A DNA stretch of 11,784 bases from UMGS1781 sp045628105. Lineage in GTDB: Bacteria; Bacillota; Clostridia; TANB77; CAG-508. A program made the position numbers and the translations under genes. The stretch is from the NCBI GenBank assembly GCA_045628105.1, contig JAZQOX010000034.1, positions 1 to 11,784 of the forward strand. The letters run 5' to 3'. Shown here piece after piece: positions 1 to 7,198 of this stretch (the stretch's first letter is position 1; every line of letters starts with the position of its first letter). The notes beneath the pieces were generated by a model that made no database searches, was not told where the DNA came from, and was given only the letters and a program-made list of their open reading frames with translations.

Positions 1-2
1 TG

Positions 3-31
3 TTGAAAGTGAAATAAATTAATAATATTAT
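3..31 (+). promoter_or_regulatory. Possible sigma-A-type promoter for mutL
   Basis: TTGAAA at 3-8 and TATTAT at 26-31 are separated by 17 bp. They would start transcription near position 38, giving a leader of about 17 nt before the mutL start at 55. In DNA this AT-rich such matches arise by chance. mutL could instead be transcribed from an upstream gene outside the window. Confidence 0.35.
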
Positions 32-54
32 ATTAAAAATGGGAAGGGAAAAAA

Positions 55-2148
55 ATGGGAAAAATAGTTTTATTAGATGACCTAACAATAAATCAAATTG
101 CCGCAGGTGAAGTTATAGAAAGACCAGCATCTGTTGTAAAAGAATTGGTTGAAAATTCCATAGATGCAGGAGCAACAAGTATTAGCATAGAGGTAAGAAA
201 TGGTGGAATAAAAGAAATAAAGATAATAGATAACGGATCTGGGATTGCAAAAGATGATCTTTCATTTGCATTTGAAAGACATGCAACAAGTAAAATAAGA
301 AATGCAGAAGACCTAGAAACAGTTAAATCTATGGGATTCAGAGGAGAAGCTTTAGCAAGTATTGCATCAATTGCACATGTTGAATTGGTAAGCAAAACAG
401 AAGGCGATTTTACAGGAAATAAGATTGTATTAGAAGGTGGAGAGGTTCTAGAACAGGAAGAAATTGGAACACAAACAGGTACAAGTATTACAATAAGTAA
501 CTTGTTTTATAATACTCCAGTTAGATATAAATTTTTAAAAAAAGACTTTACAGAACTTGGATATATTGAAGATGCAGTAACGAGAATAGCTTTAGCAAAT
601 CCAGGAGTTGCAATAAGATTATTAAGTGACAATAAAACAATTATAAAAACAAGCGGAAATGGTGACTTAAAAACTGTTATATATAATTTGTATGGAAAAG
701 AAACAGCAGATGGAATTATAGATATTGATTATAAATATGAAGATATAAGAGTTGTTGGAGTGGTTGGAAAACCTGAAATAGCTAGAGGCAACAGAACATA
801 TCAATTGTTTTTTACTAATAATAGATTTATTAAAGATAAGACATTATCAGCAGGAGCCGAGCAAGCTTTTAAAGGATTATTACCTATAGGAAAATTTGGA
901 TTTCTAGTTTTAAATATTGAAATTGATCCTAAAAAAATAGATGTAAATGTTCATCCAACAAAATTGGAAATAAGATTTCAGGAAGAGCAAAAAGTATTTA
1001 AAGCAATATATCATGCAATTAGAGAAGGATTATTAAGAGGAGATTTGATAAAAAATACTGAAAAAGTTGAGGAAAAAACTATTGAAAATGTTAGAGAAAG
1101 CAATGAAACAGAAGAAAAAAATATTGCTCAAATTCAAGAAATAATTAATCCGGAAATAAAAGAAAAAATCGATATGCAAGACACAATTAGAATTGAACCA
1201 ATTATAGAAACAGCAAAAGAAATAACAGCAGAAGAGAAAAAAGAAGAAAAAAGTAATGGAGGATTGTTTGGTTTATTTAGGAAGAAAAACAATGAAATAG
1301 AGGAAAATGTAGAAAAAAATGCAATTGAAGAAATTTTCACATATAAAAATACAGATGAATACAAACCAGCAGTAAGCGAGTTTACTGAGGCTTTAGAAAC
1401 AACAAATAATGTTGATTTTGAAAAAATGTACAGTCAAACTTTCGGTGTAAAAAAAGAAGAAAAACAAGAAGATGTTGAAAAAATTACAACATATTCTTTA
1501 ACAGAAAATGCAAATGTAAATGCAAAAAATATATCAGTGTTTGAAGAAAATGAGGAGTATAATTCAATTCCAAGTTATAAATACTGTGGATCAGTTTTTT
1601 CAACATATTTAATAATTGAGATGGGAAATGAGATGTATATAATTGATCAACATGCAGCCCACGAAAGAGTAATGTATGAAAAAATAAAGCAAAACTATTA
1701 TGAAAATGTAGAAAAAGATTCTCAAATAATGCTTTTACCAGATATTATTTCTTTAACACATAAAGAAAAAGCAATAGTAAGAGAAAATGTTGAGTTATTC
1801 AAAAAAGCAGGATTTATGATTGAAGAATTTGGAGATAACACAATAAGATTAATAGGTGTTCCTTCAGTATGTATGGATTTAGATACAAAAGAACTATTTT
1901 TAGAGATATTAGATACAATAGATACAGTGGCTATAACTGCAAAACAAGAAAAAGAAGATAAATTTATTGCAACAATTGCATGCAAAGCAGCTGTAAAAGC
2001 AAAAATGGCACTTACTAAGGAAGAAGTAGATGAGTTAATGAAAAAATTATTAGTATTGCCAAACCCATTTACATGTCCACACGGCAGACCAACAGCAATA
2101 AAAATGGACAAAATGGATATAGAGAAAAAATTCAATAGAAGGAAATAA
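55..2148 (+). CDS. mutL: DNA mismatch repair protein MutL (endonuclease type)
   Basis: MutL couples mismatch recognition by MutS to strand removal. The N-terminal GHKL ATPase domain is complete: ELVENSIDAG at 30-39 with the catalytic Glu, DNGSGI at 59-64, RHATSKI at 75-81 and GFRGEALASIAS at 94-105. VNVHPTKLEIRF at 297-308 ends the N-terminal half. Residues about 330-505 form a charged, low-complexity linker. The C-terminal dimerisation domain carries the endonuclease motif DQHAAHER (531-538, followed by E542), ACKAAVK (642-648), CPHGRP (674-679) and a terminal FNRR. These metal-site motifs mark the nicking MutL of bacteria without MutH. QIMLLP at 557-562 resembles the beta-clamp-binding motif. 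The 697 aa are in the upper part of the family range because of the linker. A GAAGGG Shine-Dalgarno at 43-48 supports the start at 55. miaA begins 3 nt after the stop, so the two are probably co-transcribed. mutS, the usual upstream partner, is not visible. Confidence 0.97.
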   Translation: MGKIVLLDDLTINQIAAGEVIERPASVVKELVENSIDAGATSISIEVRNGGIKEIKIIDNGSGIAKDDLSFAFERHATSKIRNAEDLETVKSMGFRGEALASIASIAHVELVSKTEGDFTGNKIVLEGGEVLEQEEIGTQTGTSITISNLFYNTPVRYKFLKKDFTELGYIEDAVTRIALANPGVAIRLLSDNKTIIKTSGNGDLKTVIYNLYGKETADGIIDIDYKYEDIRVVGVVGKPEIARGNRTYQLFFTNNRFIKDKTLSAGAEQAFKGLLPIGKFGFLVLNIEIDPKKIDVNVHPTKLEIRFQEEQKVFKAIYHAIREGLLRGDLIKNTEKVEEKTIENVRESNETEEKNIAQIQEIINPEIKEKIDMQDTIRIEPIIETAKEITAEEKKEEKSNGGLFGLFRKKNNEIEENVEKNAIEEIFTYKNTDEYKPAVSEFTEALETTNNVDFEKMYSQTFGVKKEEKQEDVEKITTYSLTENANVNAKNISVFEENEEYNSIPSYKYCGSVFSTYLIIEMGNEMYIIDQHAAHERVMYEKIKQNYYENVEKDSQIMLLPDIISLTHKEKAIVRENVELFKKAGFMIEEFGDNTIRLIGVPSVCMDLDTKELFLEILDTIDTVAITAKQEKEDKFIATIACKAAVKAKMALTKEEVDELMKKLLVLPNPFTCPHGRPTAIKMDKMDIEKKFNRRK

Positions 2149-2151
2149 ATT

Positions 2152-4350
2152 ATGAAAAAAACAGTTTATGTAATAGGAGGACCAACGGCATCAGGAAAAA
2201 GTGCACTTGCAATTGCACTTGCAAAGAAAATAGATGGTGAAATAATATCAGCTGACTCAATGCAGATATACAAAGATATGAATATAGGAACAGCAAAGGT
2301 CACGCAAGAAGAAATGCAAGGTATAAAACATTATATGATAGACTTTGTGAGTCCTGAAACAAGATATAGTGTTTCAAATTTTAAAAAAGATGCTGAAAAT
2401 GCAATTGAAGAAATAATAGAACATGGTAAAACACCAATTATTGTTGGTGGAACAGGATTATATATAGATTCTCTTATATATGGAATTGAATTTCAAGATG
2501 AGGAAATAGATACAGAATATCGTGAAAAACTAAATGAAATAGCAGAAAAAGATGGACTAGAAACATTATTCGAAGAAGCATGTAAAATTGACCCAGAAGC
2601 AATGAAAAAAATAAGCATAAATGATAAAAAAAGAATCATAAGAGTTCTTGAAATTTTCAATAAGACTGGAAAAACAAAAACACAAGTCGAAATAGAGTCA
2701 AGAAAAAATAAACCAAAGTATAATTATAAAATGTATGCAATTACAATGGATAGAGAAAAATTATATAATAGAATTGAAAAAAGAGTAGATAAGATGATAG
2801 AAGAGGGCTTGATAGAAGAGGTTCAAAACATCTTAAATAAATATGCAAATATGCCCACGGCAATGCAAGGACTTGGGTATAAGGAAGTTGTAGAATACCT
2901 AGAAAATAAGGTAACAAGAGATGAAATGATTGAAAAAATAAAAAAAGAAACAAGGCATTACGCAAAAAGGCAGCTTACATGGTTTAGAAAAAATAAAGAA
3001 ACGGTTTGGCTAGATGGAGAAAAAACTGCAGAAGAAAATATAAGAATAATATTAAAAATTAGAAAGGATCTAAAGATGAAAAAGACAGTAAAAAAAGAAA
3101 AAAGAAATGTTAATAAAATAAGAAAAAATGTTATTCAAGTTATTATTATTTCATTAATAATTTTTGCTATAATTTTTACTGTTTATCAAATAATAAGATT
3201 GGCAATACATCCTACAGAGTCTTTTATGATAGAACAGGGAATAATATCACAAACTGAAAGTTTGATAGGATATGTAATTAGAGACGAAAAGGTTATTAAA
3301 AGTGAAGAAAATACAGAAAAATTGGTTCAAATAAAAAATGAGGGTGAAAGAGTTTCAGTAGGGGAAACGGTTTTCAGATATGAGGCTGAAGGAGAACAAG
3401 AAACAAATGAAAAAATACAAGCATTAAATATGGAAATTCAAACTGCAATGGAAGGACAAACAGAATTATTTCCAAGCGATATTAAAGCGATTGAAAAACA
3501 AATTGAGAATAAGATTGATGGAATAAATAATAATATACAAGATATAAGGGAAACTAAAACAGATATAAACAATTATATTACAAAAAAAGCGAAAATAGCG
3601 GGAGAACTTAGCCCAGCAGGTTCTTATATAAATAATTTGATAAACGATAGAATTGCTTTAGAAAATAAATTAAAAAATAGTTCAAAATATAAAAACGCTC
3701 CGATGAGTGGAATAATTTCTTATAGAGTAGATGGATTGGAGGAAGTACTTTTACCAACAGAACTTGATAATATAAGCATAAAAATGCTAGAAAATTTTAA
3801 TTTAATTACAGGTCAAATTGTTTCAACAAGCGATATTCAAGGGAAAATAATAAACAATTTTGAATGCTATATTGCTGTGATAACAGATTCTAACGAATCA
3901 AAAAAAGCAACAGTTGGAGATAAAATAAAAATTAGGATTGCTTCAGGCCAACTTATACCAGCAACAATAGAAAATATCAAACAAGATGGTAATAAAAATT
4001 TAGTGATTTTTAAAATAACACAAGGAGTCGAATATTTAATAAGTTATAGAAAAATTTCTCTAGATATAATATGGTGGGAAGAGGATGGACTTAGAGTTCC
4101 AAATACAAGCATTATTTTTGAAAATGGATTAAGTTATGTAATTAGAAAGAAAACAGGAGTTTTGAGTAAAATTCTTGTTAAAATCGTTAAAGAAAATGAA
4201 AAATATAGTATAATTACCAATTACAAAACAGACGAGTTAAAAAATATGGGATATTCAATTCAAGAAATAAATAATATGAAAAAAATAAGCATATATGATG
4301 AAATAATAACAGATCCAGATATTGATAAGATAGAAAAAGAACTAAAGTAG
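2152..4350 (+). CDS. miaA: MiaA tRNA dimethylallyltransferase fused in frame to a HlyD-like membrane protein
   Basis: Residues 1-308 are a full-length MiaA, which transfers a dimethylallyl group to N6 of A37 in tRNAs reading UNN codons. Visible motifs are the P-loop GPTASGKS (10-17), DSMQIY with the catalytic Asp (35-40), HYMIDFVSPE (60-69), GGTGLYIDSL (99-108), GLGYKE (240-245) and YAKRQLTWFRKN (270-281). MiaA normally ends near residue 300-315. Here the frame stays open into a second protein of 424 residues: a basic segment, one membrane helix (about 327-346), half a lipoyl-like domain (370-410), a coiled-coil-prone region (415-510), a second half beginning APMSGIISYRVDGLEE (516-531), and a beta-rich tail with GLRVP. 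This is the architecture of clostridial HlyD-like proteins. An AAGGA sequence at 2139-2143 serves the start. Two separate genes with a lost stop, a real fusion, and a sequence error are all possible. The domain calls are firm; the single polypeptide is not. Confidence 0.9.
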   Translation: MKKTVYVIGGPTASGKSALAIALAKKIDGEIISADSMQIYKDMNIGTAKVTQEEMQGIKHYMIDFVSPETRYSVSNFKKDAENAIEEIIEHGKTPIIVGGTGLYIDSLIYGIEFQDEEIDTEYREKLNEIAEKDGLETLFEEACKIDPEAMKKISINDKKRIIRVLEIFNKTGKTKTQVEIESRKNKPKYNYKMYAITMDREKLYNRIEKRVDKMIEEGLIEEVQNILNKYANMPTAMQGLGYKEVVEYLENKVTRDEMIEKIKKETRHYAKRQLTWFRKNKETVWLDGEKTAEENIRIILKIRKDLKMKKTVKKEKRNVNKIRKNVIQVIIISLIIFAIIFTVYQIIRLAIHPTESFMIEQGIISQTESLIGYVIRDEKVIKSEENTEKLVQIKNEGERVSVGETVFRYEAEGEQETNEKIQALNMEIQTAMEGQTELFPSDIKAIEKQIENKIDGINNNIQDIRETKTDINNYITKKAKIAGELSPAGSYINNLINDRIALENKLKNSSKYKNAPMSGIISYRVDGLEEVLLPTELDNISIKMLENFNLITGQIVSTSDIQGKIINNFECYIAVITDSNESKKATVGDKIKIRIASGQLIPATIENIKQDGNKNLVIFKITQGVEYLISYRKISLDIIWWEEDGLRVPNTSIIFENGLSYVIRKKTGVLSKILVKIVKENEKYSIITNYKTDELKNMGYSIQEINNMKKISIYDEIITDPDIDKIEKELK
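3076..4350 (+). other. HlyD-like module with its own possible start
   Basis: The second half of the miaA reading frame could be translated alone. ATG 3076 (residue 309) is preceded by AGAAAGGA at 3061-3068, a good Shine-Dalgarno at 7 nt spacing, and it lies where a MiaA protein would end. The product would have 424 aa: a basic N-terminus, one transmembrane helix at about its residues 19-38, and an extracytoplasmic split lipoyl/barrel-sandwich domain interrupted by a coiled coil. In diderm bacteria HlyD proteins bridge an inner-membrane exporter to an outer-membrane channel. In monoderm Clostridia, related single-pass proteins are often annotated as HlyD family adaptors without a known partner. 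No ABC or RND transporter lies next to it here, so its role is unknown. Confidence 0.6.
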
Positions 4351-4596
4351 AAATATGGTAATTCCTTTGTTTAGGGGAATTACTTTTTTCTTAATTTTTG
4401 GGTGATTAAATGTTTTTCGAACCATGTTTAATAAAACCTGACCTTTACGATAACCATGAATAACAACCACTTCCATAATATCTTCAGGTAGCGTCTCAAA
4501 TAATTTATCAAGATAGTATTGGGCTTCTAAAAGTTCCATATCGTGTAAATCTATTGTAACTCTTTTATCATCAGGAATTAAAAGTTCGTCTAACAT
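4342..4596 (-). CDS. Small stand-alone Smr-domain protein
   Basis: This 84-residue protein is essentially one Smr domain, the fold found at the C-terminus of MutS2 and as free-standing small proteins; some family members are nucleases. Visible motifs are the DLHxM element (DLHDM, 16-20), the strand and loop VVVIHGYRKGQVL (43-55; the family consensus is HGxGxGxLR) and the terminal GITIFLL (78-84). The middle helix EAQYYLDKLFE fits the fold. The glycine-rich loop is atypical, with Tyr-Arg-Lys-Gly in place of a Gly-x-Gly pattern, so nuclease activity cannot be assumed. AAGGAGG at 4601-4607 (minus strand) fixes the start. The stop overlaps the last 9 bases of the convergent miaA/HlyD-like frame. 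Substrate and function are unknown. Confidence 0.85.
   Translation of the reverse strand: MLDELLIPDDKRVTIDLHDMELLEAQYYLDKLFETLPEDIMEVVVIHGYRKGQVLLNMVRKTFNHPKIKKKVIPLNKGITIFLL
4358..4389 (+). terminator. Rho-independent terminator of the mutL-miaA transcript
   Basis: GTAATTCC (4358-4365) and GGAATTAC (4376-4383) form a perfect 8-bp stem with a 10-nt loop, followed directly by six T (4384-4389). It lies 7 nt after the plus-strand stop at 4350. The same bases encode the conserved C-terminal strand of the Smr protein on the other strand, so the terminator sits inside a convergent coding sequence. Confidence 0.85.
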
Positions 4597-4618
4597 ATTT
4601 CCTCCTTAATTTATAGGT

Positions 4619-4648
4619 ATTATACCATAAAAAAGAATAAAACAACAA
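4619..4648 (-). promoter_or_regulatory. Promoter of the Smr-domain gene
   Basis: On the minus strand there is a perfect TATAAT (4619-4624) 18 bp downstream of TTGTTG (4643-4648). It lies just upstream of the AAGGAGG site and the start at 4596, so the leader would be short. The -10 is convincing and the -35 is weak. Confidence 0.6.
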
Positions 4649-4666
4649 TATTTTTCATACAAATAC

Positions 4667-4695
4667 TTGCAAAAAAAGAAAATACGTGGTAAAAT
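4667..4695 (+). promoter_or_regulatory. rpsT promoter
   Basis: TTGCAA (4667-4672) and TAAAAT (4690-4695) are separated by 17 bp, and a TG at 4687-4688 gives an extended -10. Transcription would begin near 4702, leaving a leader of about 38 nt that holds the ribosome binding site. It is divergent from the Smr promoter. The two occupy most of the 143-nt gap. Confidence 0.7.
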
Positions 4696-4719
4696 AGAAA
4701 AAGTGAAATTTTATTATGC

Positions 4720-4737
4720 TTTAAGGAGGTGCTTAAA
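4720..4737 (+). promoter_or_regulatory. rpsT ribosome binding site inside a small inverted repeat
   Basis: AAGGAGGT (4723-4730) is a strong Shine-Dalgarno 9 nt before ATG 4740. It is framed by TTTAAG (4720-4725) and CTTAAA (4732-4737), a 6-bp inverted repeat that would place GAGGTG in the loop. The stem is nearly all A-U and therefore weak. Any effect on S20 translation is inference. Confidence 0.45.
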
Positions 4738-4739
4738 TA

Positions 4740-5000
4740 ATGCCAAACATTAAATCTGCAATTAAAAGAGTTAGTGTTATCAAAACAAAAACATTAACAA
4801 ATAATATGATAAAATCAGAATACAAAACAGCTGTAAAGAAATTTGAAGCTGCAGTTGAAGACGGAAATAAAGAAAAAGCTGAAGAACTTTTAAAATTAGC
4901 TACAAAGAAAATTGACGGTGCTTGCACAAAAGGAATTATAAAGAAAAATACAGCATCTAGAAAAAAATCAAACTTAGCTAAAAAATTAAATGTTATGTAG
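4740..5000 (+). CDS. rpsT: 30S ribosomal protein S20
   Basis: S20 is a helical protein that binds 16S rRNA early in small-subunit assembly. The 86-aa length matches the family. The N-terminus MPNIKSAIKRV and the C-terminal signature KGIIKKNTASRKKSNLAKKLN (starting near residue 64) are diagnostic. The protein is rich in Lys, as expected. The start follows a near-perfect Shine-Dalgarno. The gene has its own promoter upstream and a terminator directly after the stop, so it looks monocistronic. S20 genes are often isolated in this way. Confidence 0.97.
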   Translation: MPNIKSAIKRVSVIKTKTLTNNMIKSEYKTAVKKFEAAVEDGNKEKAEELLKLATKKIDGACTKGIIKKNTASRKKSNLAKKLNVM

Positions 5001-5005
5001 TATAT

Positions 5006-5038
5006 AAAAAAGATTTCATTTTTTTGAAATCTTTTTTT
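5006..5038 (+). terminator. rpsT terminator
   Basis: A 13-bp stem pairs 5006-5018 (six A then GATTTCA) with 5025-5037 (TGAAATC then T run), around a loop of six T. It begins 5 nt after the rpsT stop. The left A run and right T run make it usable from either strand, but only rpsT reads into it here. Confidence 0.85.
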
Positions 5039-5045
5039 ATTTTAC

Positions 5046-5074
5046 TTGAATAAATTTAGTTAATATAATAAAAT
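5046..5074 (+). promoter_or_regulatory. Probable promoter of pgi-lgt
   Basis: TTGAAT (5046-5051) and TAAAAT (5069-5074) are separated by 17 bp, between the rpsT terminator and the pgi ribosome binding site. An overlapping alternative uses the perfect TATAAT at 5064-5069 with a weaker -35, TTTACT, at 5041-5046. The sequence does not show which is used. Confidence 0.5.
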
Positions 5075-5104
5075 GATGACATAATAAAAATGGAGGTTTT
5101 ACAA

Positions 5105-6406
5105 ATGCCAAATATTAAAATTAATTTAGAAAACGCAGGAATAAAAATGCAAGATTTAAGAAAATATGACAAACAGGTTATAGAAATTCATAAGGAATTG
5201 CATGAAAATGAAAATAATGAAAATGAATTTATAGGCTGGCTTCATTTACCAACAAATTATAATAAAGAAGAGTTTGAAAGAATAAAAAGAGCAGCAAATA
5301 AAATTAAAAGTGATTCAGAAGTTTTTGTTGTTATAGGTATAGGAGGATCATACTTAGGAGCAAGAGCTGTTATAGAGTCTTTAACAAGCACATTTTATAA
5401 TATGACCTCAAGCAGAAAAACTCCACAAATATTTTATGTAGGAAACAATATGAGCCCTAATTATATGAATGATTTAATAGAATGTATAGGAAATAAGGAC
5501 ATATCAATAAATGTTATTTCAAAATCAGGAACAACAACAGAACCTGCTATTGCATTTAGAATATTTAGAGAATTTATGGAATCTAAATATGGGATAGATG
5601 AGGCAAGAAAAAGAATATATGTAACAACTGATAAAGAAAGAGGAGCATTAAAAAAACTTGCAAAAGAAGAAGAATATGAAACATTTGTAATTCCAGATAA
5701 TGTTGGGGGAAGATATTCTGTTTTAACAGCGGTTGGATTATTACCTATTGCTGTTGCTGGAATAAATATTGATAAACTAATGGAAGGCGCAAGAACAGGT
5801 GAAAGTAGATTCTGCGAGGAGTCATTAAAATACAACGAATGTTATCAATATGCTGTAGCAAGAAACATGCTATATAAAAAGGGTAAAAAAACGGAAATTA
5901 TTGCAAATTACGAACCTAAAATGCTTTTCTTTACTGAATGGTGGAAACAACTATATGGAGAAAGTGAAGGAAAAGATAAAAAAGGCATTTTCCCAGCAGG
6001 TGTAACATTTACAACTGATTTACACTCATTAGGTCAATATATTCAAGATGGAGAAAGAAATATTTTTGAAACAGTAATTTCCATAAAAAATCCAGGTTCG
6101 GATATTAAAATAAAAAAAGATGCGGAAAATGTTGATGGATTAAACTTTGTAGCAGATAAAACAATGGACTACGTAAATAAGAAAGCAATGGAAGGAACAA
6201 TAGAAGCACATGTTTCAGGAGGTGTTCCCAATATATTAATTACAATGGAAAAATTAGATGAAGAGAATTTAGGGGAACTAATTTACTTTTTTGAACTAGC
6301 ATGTGGAATGTCAGCAAGAATTTTAGGAGTTAATCCATTTAATCAACCAGGAGTTGAAGCATACAAAAAGAATATGTTTAGACTTCTAGGAAAAACGGAA
6401 GCGTAA
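5105..6406 (+). CDS. pgi: Glucose-6-phosphate isomerase
   Basis: This cytoplasmic enzyme interconverts glucose 6-phosphate and fructose 6-phosphate in glycolysis and gluconeogenesis. Signatures, numbered from the start chosen here, are VIGIGGSYLGARA (76-88), SKSGTTTEPA (139-148, phosphate binding), GGRYSVLTAVGLLPIA (201-216), GESEGKD with the catalytic Glu (285-291), LHSLGQYIQDG (307-317), HVSGGVPN (369-376) and NPFNQPGVEAYK (410-421). The frame also has an ATG at 5090, but that ATG overlaps GGAGG (5092-5096), which is correctly spaced for ATG 5105. The later start gives 433 aa and removes five residues with no family support. The length fits the short bacterial Pgi type. lgt starts 14 nt after the stop and has its own Shine-Dalgarno, so the two are probably one transcript. 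Confidence 0.96.
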   Translation: MPNIKINLENAGIKMQDLRKYDKQVIEIHKELHENENNENEFIGWLHLPTNYNKEEFERIKRAANKIKSDSEVFVVIGIGGSYLGARAVIESLTSTFYNMTSSRKTPQIFYVGNNMSPNYMNDLIECIGNKDISINVISKSGTTTEPAIAFRIFREFMESKYGIDEARKRIYVTTDKERGALKKLAKEEEYETFVIPDNVGGRYSVLTAVGLLPIAVAGINIDKLMEGARTGESRFCEESLKYNECYQYAVARNMLYKKGKKTEIIANYEPKMLFFTEWWKQLYGESEGKDKKGIFPAGVTFTTDLHSLGQYIQDGERNIFETVISIKNPGSDIKIKKDAENVDGLNFVADKTMDYVNKKAMEGTIEAHVSGGVPNILITMEKLDEENLGELIYFFELACGMSARILGVNPFNQPGVEAYKKNMFRLLGKTEA

Positions 6407-6420
6407 AATAGGAGAAAAAT

Positions 6421-7198
6421 ATGAGTACAGTTACATTTCCTATGCTAAATTTAAAATTAAAATTATCCCAAGTAGCAGTTACAATATTTGGAGTTGATAT
6501 ATATTGGTATGCAATATTTATTGTTTCGGCAATTTGTATTGGGATACTTATTTGTAAGAAGAGAGATGGATTATATGATATAAAGTTCGAAGATATTATT
6601 GATTTGTTTTTAATTTTAATACCTATATCAATAATATGTGCAAGAATTTATTATGTTATATTTGATTATAAAGATTTTATAGATAATCCAATTGAAGTAT
6701 TTAATATGCGTTCAGGAGGACTTGCTGTATATGGGGGAATAATTGGAGGAGCATTTACTTGTATTATTTATTGCAAAAAGAAAAAAATAAAAATACTAGA
6801 CTTGTTTGATTTTATTGTTCCATGTTTGGCTTTACGGGCAGGCGATAGGTAGATGGGGTAATTTTGTAAATATAGAAGCATATGGAATAGAAACAAAATT
6901 GCCATGGAGGATGGGAATATATGAATTAGGAAAATATGTAGAGGTTCATCCAACTTTTTTATATGAGTCTATTTCGAATTTTACTTTATTTTTAATTATT
7001 ATATATATAAGCCAAAAAAGAAAATTTGAGGGACAACCAACTTACATTTACTTAATTTGGTATGGAATAACAAGAGCAATAATAGAAGGTATTAGAATTG
7101 ATAGCTTGATGATTGGAAATATTAGAATATCACAGATGGTATCTATAATAATTGCAATAGTAGGAGTTACAATGTATATAAAAAATAAACAAGAATAG
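6421..7198 (+). pseudogene. lgt: Prolipoprotein diacylglyceryl transferase, frameshifted
   Basis: Lgt is the membrane enzyme that attaches diacylglycerol from phosphatidylglycerol to the lipobox Cys of prolipoproteins. The gene is split. Frame one (6421-6852) holds the N-terminal helices and SGGLAVYGGIIGG, then reads LALRAGDR and stops. The next frame continues GQAIGRWGNFVNIEAYG, the Lgt signature with its essential Arg, on through HPTFLYES and the last helices to the stop at 7198. Omitting C6835 joins them as LALGQAIGRWGN and gives a normal 258-aa protein with no other defect. As written, the first product lacks the catalytic signature. The ATG at 6806 of the second frame is not a credible natural start. 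AGGAG at 6410-6414 supports the start. The break is either a very recent mutation or a sequence error. Confidence 0.9.

Noticed and set aside
1..22. 3' end of an upstream gene, such as mutS
   Set aside because: Frames 2 and 3 stay open to stops at 20-22 and 15-17, but six or fewer codons cannot identify a gene.
93..395. Antisense ORFs inside mutL, pgi, gatC and gatA (for example 93-395, 1722-2135, 5461-5835 and 9669-10019)
   Set aside because: They lie opposite well-supported genes, have compositions expected of shadow frames and match no family I recognise.
5090..5104. Upstream ATG at 5090 as the start of pgi
   Set aside because: It overlaps the GGAGG that is well placed for ATG 5105, and the five added residues have no support in the family.
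6832..6852. Programmed ribosomal frameshifting in lgt
   Set aside because: I see no slippery heptamer, no internal Shine-Dalgarno stimulator and no clear downstream structure. A shift at the stop codon would also destroy the conserved AIGRWGN motif.
6806..7198. A separate gene starting at 6806
   Set aside because: Its first ten residues are out-of-frame lgt sequence. From GQAIGRWGN onward it is simply the C-terminal half of lgt.
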